Position numbers and translations under genes: made by a program
From: JBOHER01 sp050701115
GTDB taxonomy: Bacteria > Actinomycetota > Actinomycetes > Mycobacteriales > Pseudonocardiaceae
DNA: 17,843 bases
Reading direction: 5' to 3'
Assembly: GCA_050701115.1 (NCBI GenBank)
Contig: JBOHER010000145.1
Span: 1 to 17,843 of the forward strand
Notes under the pieces: generated by a model
Told to the model about the DNA's origin: nothing
Database searches by the model: none
Seen by the model: the letters and a program-made list of their open reading frames with translations, nothing else
Part shown: positions 1-6,958 of the stretch, in pieces
Numbering within the stretch: the first letter of the stretch is position 1
Layout: every line of letters begins with the position of its first letter

Positions 1-1668
1 CTTACCGACACCGGACGGGCCGGCGAAGATGAACGACCCGGACGGACGCTTCGGGTCCTTCAGACCGGCGCGGGTCCGCCGGATCGCCTGGGACACGGCC
101 TTGACCGCGTCCTCCTGGCCGATGATCCGCTTGTGGATCTCGTCCTCCATGCGGAGCAGACGGGTGGTCTCCTCCTCGGTGAGCTTGAACACCGGGATGC
201 CGGTCCAGTTGGCAAGGACCTCGGCGATCTGCTCGTCGTCCACCTCGGCGACGACGTCCAGGTCACCGTCCTTCCACTGCTTCTCCCGCTCGCCCTTCTG
301 CCCGAGCAGCGTCTTCTCCTCGTCGCGCAGCCGCGCGGCCCGCTCGAAGTCCTGGGCGTCTATCGACGATTCCTTCTCCCGGCGCACGTCGGCGATCTTT
401 TCGTCGAACTCGCGCAGGTCCGGCGGAGCGGTCATCCGGCGGATCCGCATCCGCGCACCGGCCTCGTCGATCAGGTCGATCGCCTTGTCCGGCAGGAACC
501 GGTCGTTGATGTAGCGGTCGGCCAAGGTCGCGGAGGCCACCAGCGCGGAGTCGGTGATCGAGACACGGTGGTGCGCCTCGTACCGGTCACGCAGCCCCTT
601 GAGGATCTCGATGGTGTGCTCCAGCGACGGCTCGCCGACCTGGATCGGCTGGAACCGGCGCTCCAGCGCGGCATCCTTCTCGACGTGCTTGCGGTACTCG
701 TCGAGCGTGGTCGCACCGATGGTCTGCAGCTCACCCCTGGCCAGCATCGGCTTCAGGATCGACGCGGCGTCGATCGCGCCCTCGGCGGCACCGGCACCGA
801 CCAGCGTGTGCAACTCGTCGATGAACAGGATGATGTCGCCGCGGGTCTTGATCTCCTTGAGCACCTTCTTCAAGCGCTCCTCGAAGTCACCACGGTACCG
901 CGAGCCCGCGACCAGAGACCCGAGATCGAGGGTGTAAAGCTGCTTGTCCTTCAGCGTCTCGGGCACCTCGCCCTTGACGATGTTCTGGGCCAGCCCCTCG
1001 ACGACGGCGGTCTTGCCGACACCGGGTTCGCCGATCAGCACCGGGTTGTTCTTGGTGCGGCGGCTCAGCACCTGCATGACCCGCTCGATCTCCTTCTCGC
1101 GGCCGATGACCGGGTCCAGCTTGCCCTCACGCGCCGACGCGGTGAGGTTGCGGCCGAACTGGTCGAGCACCAGCGAGGACGACGGGGTGCCCTCACCGCG
1201 GCCGCCACCGGCCTCGGCGGGCTCCTTGCCCTGGTAACCGGAGAGCAGTTGCAGCACCTGCTGGCGCACCCGGTTGAGGTCCGCGCCCAGCTTGACCAGC
1301 ACCTGCGCGGCGACCCCCTCACCCTCACGGATCAGCCCGAGCAGGATGTGCTCGGTACCGATGTAGTTGTGGCCGAGCTGCAGCGCCTCGCGCAGCGACA
1401 ACTCGAGCACCTTCTTGGCACGCGGCGTGAAGGGAATGTGCCCGCTCGGAGCCTGCTGGCCCTGGCCGATGATCTCCTCGACCTGCTGGCGAACGCCCTC
1501 CAGCGCGATACCCAAGGACTCCAGTGCCTTGGCCGCGACACCCTCACCCTCGTGGATCAGGCCCAAAAGGATGTGTTCGGTGCCGATGTAGTTGTGGTTG
1601 AGCATCCTGGCCTCTTCCTGGGCCAGGACGACCACCCGCCTCGCGCGGTCGGTGAACCTCTCGAACAT
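1..1668 (-). CDS. clpC: ATP-dependent Clp protease ATP-binding subunit ClpC (3' end outside window)
   Basis: AAA+ unfoldase that recognises, unfolds and feeds proteins to the ClpP peptidase in the cytoplasm. The 556 codons present begin MFERFTDRARRVVVLAQEEA, the usual ClpC start, behind GAGGGAG about 6 nt upstream. Two Clp_N repeats are visible, each with the block HNYIGTEHILLGLI (about residues 24-37 and 99-112). The first AAA+ module follows, with Walker A GEPGVGKT at about residue 213 and Walker B IILFIDELH. A UVR-like segment (DFERAARLRDEE) lies at about 430-445. The reading frame stops at the window edge inside the second Walker A (GPSGVGK). Family members are about 850 residues, so roughly one third is missing. 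No frameshift or stop was seen. It is a single gene transcribed leftwards, divergent from the FhuF-like gene, with a possible ClgR site upstream. Assignment as ClpC rather than ClpB or ClpA rests on the N-terminal repeats and UVR segment. Confidence 0.97.
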   Translation of the reverse strand, partial: MFERFTDRARRVVVLAQEEARMLNHNYIGTEHILLGLIHEGEGVAAKALESLGIALEGVRQQVEEIIGQGQQAPSGHIPFTPRAKKVLELSLREALQLGHNYIGTEHILLGLIREGEGVAAQVLVKLGADLNRVRQQVLQLLSGYQGKEPAEAGGGRGEGTPSSSLVLDQFGRNLTASAREGKLDPVIGREKEIERVMQVLSRRTKNNPVLIGEPGVGKTAVVEGLAQNIVKGEVPETLKDKQLYTLDLGSLVAGSRYRGDFEERLKKVLKEIKTRGDIILFIDELHTLVGAGAAEGAIDAASILKPMLARGELQTIGATTLDEYRKHVEKDAALERRFQPIQVGEPSLEHTIEILKGLRDRYEAHHRVSITDSALVASATLADRYINDRFLPDKAIDLIDEAGARMRIRRMTAPPDLREFDEKIADVRREKESSIDAQDFERAARLRDEEKTLLGQKGEREKQWKDGDLDVVAEVDDEQIAEVLANWTGIPVFKLTEEETTRLLRMEDEIHKRIIGQEDAVKAVSQAIRRTRAGLKDPKRPSGSFIFAGPSGVGK

Positions 1669-1929
1669 TGCAACTCCCTCGACTGCTGCGTCGGCGGTGA
1701 TGAGGCCATCACGTACTTCGCGATGTGTTCAGCACCGTATGACCACTGTAGTAGCCACACCATGTCGCGTGCGTAACCACTACGGCAGATTTCGGCCAAC
1801 CCGCCATCTGGCGACCGCACAGAGTGCACCAGTGGGCGATCTGTGCCCTGCCTGGCCTTACTTCTCTTGCGCCCGTACGTCCACACAACGTGCGAACGTC
1901 CGCCGAAGATTCCATCCGGCTGCCTTGTC

Positions 1930-1943
1930 CGCTTAGCGCGAAC
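1930..1943. promoter_or_regulatory. Possible ClgR-type operator upstream of clpC
   Basis: The sequence CGCTTAGCGCGAAC has the form CGC-N5-GCG followed by AAC. It agrees at most defined positions with the published corynebacterial ClgR consensus core (CGCYNANRGCGWWS, from memory), with a mismatch at the R position. A second GCGAAC half-site lies at 1892-1897. ClgR is known to activate clp genes in actinobacteria, and the site is about 260 nt upstream of clpC, rather far but possible. This is pattern matching only. In a GC-rich genome, CGC/GCG pairs are common. Confidence 0.33.
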
Positions 1944-2009
1944 GCCGATTGTCGCACCCAGATGGTGCATGGTGACCTACCGCACCCGCGAACCAGACCG
2001 AGCCCGAGG

Positions 2010-2028
2010 TAAAGTAAGGCATCCCTAA
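2010..2028 (+). promoter_or_regulatory. Iron box (IdeR/DmdR-type operator) with overlapping -10 element
   Basis: TAAAGTAAGGCATCCCTAA matches the 19-bp DtxR/IdeR consensus TTAGGTTAGGCTAACCTAA at 13 of 19 positions, with the outer half CCTAA fully kept. The first six bases, TAAAGT, also look like a -10 hexamer. It lies 27 nt before the chosen start of the FhuF-like gene, so a bound Fe(II)-regulator would cover the promoter and repress under iron-replete conditions. The agreement between site and gene function makes it more credible than the score alone would. Confidence 0.6.
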
Positions 2029-2055
2029 CCAACCGTCCGGGGCAAGGAGGTGGCC

Positions 2056-2910
2056 GTGCGTATCCGGCGCAGCGCGGACATCGCACGCCGCCTTGCCGCG
2101 CATGGGCTGAGCGAATCCATCCGGCGCATCAACGAACGCCAGCACCAGTTCCACATCGAGTTCGGCAGCCCACCGGGCTGCGCGGACGAGCCGCGAGGGT
2201 GGCGCGGCTGCGCCGATCTCCTGGCCGACCCCAACCACTTCATCGGCTGGCGCAAAACACTGGCCGAATGGCTGCACGGGCAATACGGCACAGCGCCCGA
2301 TCGCACCACAGCAGGCTACGTGCAAACGTGGTATCTCCAGGCGCCCGCATTTATCGGCGCGCTGCTGTTCCACCACGAGCGGCGCGTGCCGTCACTTCGC
2401 CCCGAGCACATCGCCTTCCGCATCGCGATACACGACCGGCCACATCTCGACGGACTGGCACTGGCCGCCACCGAGTTCGCCTGCCTGCCCGGCGACCCCG
2501 CGGCGGGCGCGCCGGAAGCCACCGTGGTCGAATCCGAACACGCCCTCGCCGGGCTGCTGCGCGCACGCTATGCGGCACATGCCGCCCGGTTCGTCCGCGC
2601 ATACGGGCCGACCGTCCGCTTCGGCAGGCACACCCTGTGGGCCGCTGCCACCGACAGCCTCGACGTCGCCCTGTGGCGGGCGGGCAGCTACCTCGGCGAC
2701 GAGGGCGGGGGCGTGGCCGACGCCGCGTTGGTGCTGCCGGACACGATCGAGCCGTTCACTTCCGCCTCCACCCTGCGCAGCGCGTGCGATGAGCACGGCA
2801 ACCCCACCTGGACGCGCCGGAAGGAGAGCTGCTGCTTTCACTACCTGCTCACCCAGGGCGACAGCGAGTGCGCCACCTGTCCCAGGCGTTCGCCCCGGCA
2901 CGCGCGCTGA
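2056..2910 (+). CDS. FhuF-like siderophore-iron (ferric) reductase, (2Fe-2S)-binding
   Basis: Probably reduces ferric siderophore complexes in the cytoplasm to release Fe(II). The decisive feature is the C-terminal cysteine cluster C259-C260-x11-C272-x2-C275 (SCC...ECATCPR), the pattern that binds the [2Fe-2S] centre in FhuF (C-C-x10-C-x2-C in E. coli). The rest is a soluble Trp/His-rich protein with no membrane segment. Length is 284 residues. The GTG at 2056 is chosen because AAGGAGG (2044-2050) is 5 nt upstream; the in-frame GTG at 2050 overlaps that Shine-Dalgarno sequence and cannot use it. It is the only plus-strand gene here, lying alone between clpC and lsr2, and I do not recall a counterpart there in mycobacteria. 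The iron box at its promoter suggests iron repression. The overall family call is firm; the exact siderophore is unknown. Confidence 0.82.
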   Translation: MRIRRSADIARRLAAHGLSESIRRINERQHQFHIEFGSPPGCADEPRGWRGCADLLADPNHFIGWRKTLAEWLHGQYGTAPDRTTAGYVQTWYLQAPAFIGALLFHHERRVPSLRPEHIAFRIAIHDRPHLDGLALAATEFACLPGDPAAGAPEATVVESEHALAGLLRARYAAHAARFVRAYGPTVRFGRHTLWAAATDSLDVALWRAGSYLGDEGGGVADAALVLPDTIEPFTSASTLRSACDEHGNPTWTRRKESCCFHYLLTQGDSECATCPRRSPRHAR

Positions 2911-2930
2911 CGGTCGAAGGAAACGCAGCA

Positions 2931-2963
2931 TGAAAGGGCCGCCGAGAAGAATCCCGGCGGCCC
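2931..2963 (-). terminator. Intrinsic terminator of lsr2 (probably also stops the convergent reductase transcript)
   Basis: A perfect 9-bp inverted repeat GGGCCGCCG / CGGCGGCCC (2936-2944 and 2955-2963) with a 10-nt loop lies 35 nt after the lsr2 stop. Read on the minus strand it is followed by TTTCA, a short U-tract. On the plus strand the hairpin lies 26 nt after the reductase stop but has no U-run. The genes converge here, so a bidirectional role is reasonable. Confidence 0.7.
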
Positions 2964-2997
2964 CGCCCGATATGAGACACTGTGGTCGACGAAAACG

Positions 2998-3339
2998 TCA
3001 GTTCTTCTTGTGGTAGGCCTCGACCACCTCGGTCGGGATGCGGCCGCGGTCAGAGACATTGAAACCGTTCTTGCGAGCCCACGCGCGAATAGCCTGGTTC
3101 TGTTCCCGGTCCACCGCTGCCGGACGGACAACGCCGGGACCACGACCGGCGGCGCGCTTACGGCCACCGGAGCGACGGGCGTGCTCGACATACTGAGCGA
3201 GCGCATCGCGCAGCTCCTCAGCATTGTCCGCAGACAAGTCGATCTGGTAGCTGATTCCATCCAAACCGAACTCGACGGTCTCGTCGGCCTCGGAGTCATC
3301 CAAATCGTCCACGAGAGAGACGAGTACCTTCTGCGCCAT
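2998..3339 (-). CDS. lsr2: Nucleoid-associated xenogeneic silencer Lsr2
   Basis: Small DNA-bridging protein of actinobacteria that binds AT-rich, often acquired, DNA and silences it, functionally like H-NS. The 113-residue product starts MAQKVLVSLVDDLD, has the acidic beta-rich N-terminal dimerisation domain (about 1-60), a basic linker with GGRKRAAGRG, and the C-terminal DNA-binding domain (about 76-113). That domain carries the AT-hook-like RGR loop in DRGRIP that enters the minor groove. Length equals the family norm (about 112). The start has a strong CAGGAGG Shine-Dalgarno 5-6 nt upstream. It appears monocistronic, with its own promoter and terminator, between clpC and the lysS remnant, the same neighbourhood as in M. 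tuberculosis. No anomaly was seen. Confidence 0.97.
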   Translation of the reverse strand: MAQKVLVSLVDDLDDSEADETVEFGLDGISYQIDLSADNAEELRDALAQYVEHARRSGGRKRAAGRGPGVVRPAAVDREQNQAIRAWARKNGFNVSDRGRIPTEVVEAYHKKN

Positions 3340-3435
3340 CAGTTTCCTCCTGCGTTGAGCTGACTCGAATGATCAGGGGTGCCCACCGGTGTCATGCGCG
3401 AAGCGTCAGCGCGGCGAACAGACATTGACAACACA

Positions 3436-3464
3436 TTAGTACCCCCGTTCAGCGAGAAACGCAA
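3436..3464 (-). promoter_or_regulatory. Putative sigma-A-type promoter of lsr2
   Basis: On the minus strand, TTGCGT (3464-3459) and TACTAA (3441-3436) are separated by exactly 17 nt, about 97 nt before the lsr2 ATG. The hexamers agree only partly with TTGACA/TATAAT. The 5' leader this implies is long but contains no recognisable riboswitch. The surrounding 3340-3518 stretch is locally AT-richer than its neighbours, as promoters in such genomes often are. Confidence 0.4.
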
Positions 3465-3518
3465 ACCTATCGATTGCGTGGCGCCCGTTCGGGCTATTCT
3501 CGGCCGAACCTGGCCCGG

Positions 3519-4674
3519 CTATTCCGGCCGGACCAGCGGGAACAGGATCGTCTCCCGGATACCGAGTCGGTGAGTGCCATCAGCAAGCGATCGATGCCCA
3601 TTCCCACACGCCGCTCGGGGGCATTCCGTACTCCAACGCACGCAGGAAATCTTCATCCAGTTGCATGGCTCCGCTATCCCCCTGGGCGGCCAGCTTGGAC
3701 TGTTGGGTCAGCCGCTCCCGTTCGAGCACCGGGTCAACAAGTTCCGAGTATCCGGTGGCCAGTTCGAATCCGCGCAGGTAGAGGTCCCACTTCTCGGCAA
3801 CCCCTTGTCTGCTACGGTGCTGCCTGGTCAGCGGCGACGTTTCCAGCGGGAAGTCGCGCACGAATGTCGGCGTAGCGGTGCAGCGACTCGGCGGGCGTTT
3901 CCGGAGTCACCGCTTCACCGAGCGCGGCAGATAGCGAGCCATACGTTGTCAACGTTGTCCACTCGCCTGACAGATCGTAATCGGACCCATCAGAAAGCGT
4001 GACAACGTGGCTCCCGAACACGGCTTGGGCCGCCTCCTGGACCAGTTGACGGGTCATGTCCGCATTCGTGTCGTAGGTCGCGTACGCTTCGTAGAACTCC
4101 AGCATCGCGAACTCAGGCGAATGGGACGAGTCGCTGCCCTCGTTCCGGAAGTTTCGGTTGATCTCGAAGACCTTCTCGAGTCCACCGACAACACAACGTT
4201 TCAGATACAGCTCGGGTGCGATCCGCAAGAACAGTTGCAGGTCGAACGCGTTGGAATGCGTCACGAACGGCCGTGCTGCCGCGCCACCGTGGAGTGTTTG
4301 CAGCATAGGCGTCTCGACCTCGAGAAAACCGCGCTGGTGGAACGAGTCGCGCAGCGCTCGCAACACCCCGGCCCGGGTGCGAACCACATCCCCAGCCTTC
4401 GGACGCACAATCAGATCTACATACCGCTGACGGATGCGGGTCTCCTCGGCGAGGTCCTTGTGCGCGACCGGGAGCGACCGCAGTTGCCTTCGAGGTGAGC
4501 CACCAGCCATCGGCCAGCACGGATCTCCGCCAAGGAATGCGTGCGAGCAACCTCGACCGGATAGGGATCGATGCCCTCCGCGAGGATTCGCTCCCGCTTC
4601 TCCCGTCGCACCCGCATCTGCTCGGGCAGGCCTTCCGCGGTGCTCGATTCGGGAGCGGGCTGAGAATCCGTCAT
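3519..4674 (-). pseudogene. lysS: Decayed class II lysyl-tRNA synthetase gene
   Basis: An intact gene would charge tRNA-Lys. Recognisable pieces lie in three frames. The start MTDSQPAPESSTAEGLPEQM (ATG 4672-4674) runs to SLAEIRA. At about 4519-4524 it jumps straight to SVLADGWW, losing about 85 residues that form the anticodon-binding OB fold. An extra base near 4484 shifts frame before LPVAHKDLAEETRIRQRYVD. The catalytic core follows with motif 1 (GFLEVETPML) and motif 2 (FRNEG...HSPEFAMLEFY). At about 3863-3867 HRYAD is joined out of frame to FVRDFPLETSPLTRQHR, losing about 35-40 residues. Two more single- or two-base losses near 3614 and 3568 break motif 3 (GMGIDRLLM) and the C terminus. 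The ancestral TAG is still visible at 3519-3521. Remaining length is about 385 codons against about 500 for the family. Multiple large deletions rule out simple sequencing error. Confidence 0.93.
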
Positions 4675-4735
4675 GGTCACATAGGGTACGAACCCGCTGC
4701 TCCGGTCCGTGCACTGCATTGCACTAGCGACAGAG

Positions 4736-5548
4736 TCACTTCTCAACCCGATCGCGGACATTTCGCTCGTAGGCGAGGCGCAAGCCCATCAGCGTCAGAT
4801 CGGGCCGATGTTCGGTGATCGTTTCCGATTCGTCGACCACCAGCGGTGCGAGTCCACCGGTGGCGATCACTGCTATCTGCCCCTGGTCTTCCGGATAGGC
4901 CGTCCGCAGCTCGCGCTGGAAGCGTCGCACCAGGCCATCGACCTGCCCGGCGAAACCGAACAAGATGCCCGACTGCAGGCACTCCACGGTGCTCTTGCCG
5001 ATCACCGAGCGCGGCCGGACCAGCTCAACCGCCCGCAGCGCAGCGGCGCGCGAGGCGAGCGCGTCGAGGGAGATCTCGATGCCCGGCGCGAACGCACCGC
5101 CGAGGAACTCACCGCGCACCGATACCGCGTCCACGACGGTGGAGGTACCGAAATCCACCACGATGCATGGGCAGTCCCGGTGCAGGTGGTGTGCCGCCAG
5201 GGTGTTGACCAGTCGGTCGGGTCCGACTTCCTTCGGGTTGTCGACCAGCAGCGGCACGCCGGTACGTACCCCCGGCTCGATGATGATCTTCGGCATTCCC
5301 GGGTAATAGCGACCGAACATCGTGCGCAACTCGTGCAGGATCGGCGGAACCGTGGACAGCGCCCCGATGCCGGCCACGTCATCGGCATGCGTACCGAGCA
5401 TTCCGTGCATGGTCAACGCCAACTCGTCCGCGGTGATCCGCGGGTCGGTGCGCATGCGCCAGTCGCGGATCAGCTCGGCGGAGTCTCCCCTGCCCGAATA
5501 CAGCCCGAAGACAATATTGGTGTTGCCGACGTCGACCGTGAGCAGCAC
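4736..5548 (-). CDS. coaX: Type III pantothenate kinase
   Basis: Phosphorylates pantothenate to 4'-phosphopantothenate, the first step of CoA synthesis, and is the CoaX type, insensitive to CoA feedback. The 270-residue product starts MLLTVDVGNTNIVFGLY, where DVGNTN is the phosphate-binding loop of this acetate/sugar kinase-like fold. VDFGTSTVVDAV (the GTST-x2-D block), GGAFAPGIEIS and IATGG follow in the expected order. The GTG at 5548 is chosen because it gives the family N terminus and lies 1 nt after the panD stop (TGACGTG), indicating translational coupling. A longer frame upstream is panD in another frame. It is the last intact gene of the DUF2520-panC-panD-coaX run; the lysS remnant begins 61 nt downstream. 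Together with panC and panD it places pantothenate synthesis and first use in one transcript. Confidence 0.96.
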   Translation of the reverse strand: MLLTVDVGNTNIVFGLYSGRGDSAELIRDWRMRTDPRITADELALTMHGMLGTHADDVAGIGALSTVPPILHELRTMFGRYYPGMPKIIIEPGVRTGVPLLVDNPKEVGPDRLVNTLAAHHLHRDCPCIVVDFGTSTVVDAVSVRGEFLGGAFAPGIEISLDALASRAAALRAVELVRPRSVIGKSTVECLQSGILFGFAGQVDGLVRRFQRELRTAYPEDQGQIAVIATGGLAPLVVDESETITEHRPDLTLMGLRLAYERNVRDRVEK

Positions 5549-5549
5549 G

Positions 5550-6047
5550 TCAGTTTTCCGCGTGCAGCAAGGCATCCAAGCGGGCGGCGTCCACGGTTTC
5601 CTGGGTCGACGGCGCCGTTTCGCCGTGCCCGCGCGAGATCGGCACCGGGCCACTGATCAGCCCGGATTCGGCTGGCGCCTGACTCGGGTCGTCGCCCTGC
5701 TCGATGATCCGATTTTCGGCGTCCACGAACAGCACCCTCGGCTGGTAGGCGGCGGCCTCGGCCGAATCCATCTGACCGTAGGAGATCAAGATGACCAGAT
5801 CGCCGGGGTGCACCAGGTGCGCGGCGGCACCGTTGATCCCGATGACCCCGCTGCCCCGTTCACCAGGGATCACGTAGGTCTCCAGGCGGGCGCCGTTGGT
5901 GATGTCGACGATGGCGACCTGCTCGCCCGGCAGCAGGTCCGCCGACTCCATCAGGCCTTCATCGACGGTCACCGAGCCGACATAGTGCAGGTCGGCGTGG
6001 GTCACCGTGGCCCGGTGGATCTTGGACTTGAGCATGGTGCGCAACAT
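5550..6047 (-). CDS. panD: L-aspartate 1-decarboxylase, pyruvoyl-dependent
   Basis: Decarboxylates L-aspartate to beta-alanine for pantothenate synthesis. The proenzyme self-cleaves at Gly24-Ser25, visible here as LHYVGSVTVDE with G24 and S25, to form the pyruvoyl cofactor. The start MLRTMLKSKIHRATVTHADL is canonical, with AAGGAG about 7 nt upstream. Conserved YVIPGERGSG and INGAAAHLVHPGDLVI blocks follow. The 165-residue product is longer than usual (about 126-140): about 35-40 extra residues after VDAENRIIEQGDD form a Pro/Ser/Glu-rich tail ending LDALLHAEN. In M. tuberculosis the PanD C terminus governs ClpC1-ClpP degradation, so this longer tail may matter. The gene starts 14 nt after panC and ends 1 nt before coaX. 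Confidence 0.96.
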   Translation of the reverse strand: MLRTMLKSKIHRATVTHADLHYVGSVTVDEGLMESADLLPGEQVAIVDITNGARLETYVIPGERGSGVIGINGAAAHLVHPGDLVILISYGQMDSAEAAAYQPRVLFVDAENRIIEQGDDPSQAPAESGLISGPVPISRGHGETAPSTQETVDAARLDALLHAEN

Positions 6048-6061
6048 GGTGACTCTCCTTC

Positions 6062-6958
6062 TTACACCTGGTCGGCTTCGGTCGGGTTGCCCAGGACAAG
6101 GCCTACGTTGTCGATCAATCGCGTGCCGCCCACCCTGGCGGCGACGAGCAGCCGTGCTGCGCCCTCGTCGGGCACGGGTCCCAGGTCGGCGCTTCGCAAC
6201 TCGAGGTAATCCACCGTGACCTCCGGCCGAGAGGCCAGCGTGGCCGCCGCTGCCTCGAGCACCGCCGCGCCCCCATTGACCCCCGCGTGCGCGCCCGCGG
6301 TGAGCGCGGCGGACAACGCGACGGCTTGCTCGCGCTCGGCGGCGGACAGGTAGGCGTTGCGAGAGGACAACGCGAGGCCGTCGCGTTCCCGGACCGTCGG
6401 CACCCCGATCACCGAGACGTCCATGTTGAGGTCGCGCGCCATGCGCTTGATCAGCACCAGCTGCTGGTAGTCCTTCTCGCCGAAGAACGCGTACACCGGA
6501 CCCACGATGTTGAACAGCTTGGCGACCACGGTGAGCACGCCGGCGAAGTGGCCAGGGCGGGCAGCCCCCTCCAACTCGGCACCGAGCGGCCCGGGTTGCA
6601 CGGTCACCGTGGCGTCCTCGGCGTAGATGTCGCTCACGCTGGGGGTGAACGCCAACTCGACGCCTGCCTGCTCGAGCGCTTTGAGGTCGGCGTCCATGGT
6701 GCGCGGATAGGCGTCCAGATCCTCGTTGGCGCCGAACTGCAGTGGGTTGACGAAGATCGAGACGGCGACCACCGAATTCGGGATCCGCCTGGCCCGGCGG
6801 ACCAGTTCCAGGTGGCCTGCGTGCAGCGCGCCCATGGTCGGGACGAGCACGACAGTGCGGCCCACCGCGCGCAACGCGGCAGTGATGCGGGAAACGTCGT
6901 CGGGCCGGGCGTGCACGTTGAGCAGGCCGCGGGTGAACTTCGGAGCATTGCCGATCAT
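6062..6958 (-). CDS. panC: Pantothenate synthetase (pantoate-beta-alanine ligase)
   Basis: Joins pantoate and beta-alanine at the cost of ATP (to AMP and PPi) to make pantothenate in the cytoplasm. The 298-residue product shows the nucleotidyltransferase features: VPTMGALHAGH (HIGH-like ATP site, about residues 39-49), SIFVNPLQFGANEDLDAYPR (pantoate site), FFGEKDYQQLVLIKRMARDL, and LSSRNAYLS, which replaces KMSKS. Length is normal for the family (about 280-310). The ATG overlaps the stop of the upstream DUF2520 gene as ATGA, so translation is probably coupled. panD follows after 14 nt, supplying beta-alanine to this enzyme. No oddities. Confidence 0.97.
   Translation of the reverse strand: MIGNAPKFTRGLLNVHARPDDVSRITAALRAVGRTVVLVPTMGALHAGHLELVRRARRIPNSVVAVSIFVNPLQFGANEDLDAYPRTMDADLKALEQAGVELAFTPSVSDIYAEDATVTVQPGPLGAELEGAARPGHFAGVLTVVAKLFNIVGPVYAFFGEKDYQQLVLIKRMARDLNMDVSVIGVPTVRERDGLALSSRNAYLSAAEREQAVALSAALTAGAHAGVNGGAAVLEAAAATLASRPEVTVDYLELRSADLGPVPDEGAARLLVAARVGGTRLIDNVGLVLGNPTEADQV

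Larger units (their letters stand above)
1669..2055. other. Divergent intergenic region between clpC and the FhuF-like gene
   Basis: This 387-base stretch has no convincing gene. Short open frames on both strands cross it but lack recognisable products, and each is a by-product of high GC. It holds the clpC ribosome binding site (GAGGGAG, minus strand, near 1675-1681), a ClgR-like palindrome at 1930-1943, a second GCGAAC half-site at 1892-1897, and the iron box with a -10-like TAAAGT ahead of the plus-strand gene. I could not pick a convincing sigma-A promoter for clpC by eye. Confidence 0.6.

Noticed and set aside
133..1776. 547-codon plus-strand open frame opposite clpC
   Set aside because: It mirrors clpC on the other strand. 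Long antisense frames are common in GC-rich coding DNA, and the translation has no recognisable domain.
2930..3016. 28-codon plus-strand frame with AAGGAAA before its ATG
   Set aside because: It runs through the terminator stem and into the end of lsr2, and its product has no recognisable feature, so the Shine-Dalgarno-like match is probably chance.
3486..3509. Weak inverted repeat GTTCGG/CCGAAC downstream of the old lysS stop as a terminator
   Set aside because: Only a 6-bp stem with a long loop and no U-tract; not convincing.
4709..5656. 315-codon plus-strand frame opposite coaX
   Set aside because: Shadow of coaX, which has full family motifs on the minus strand.
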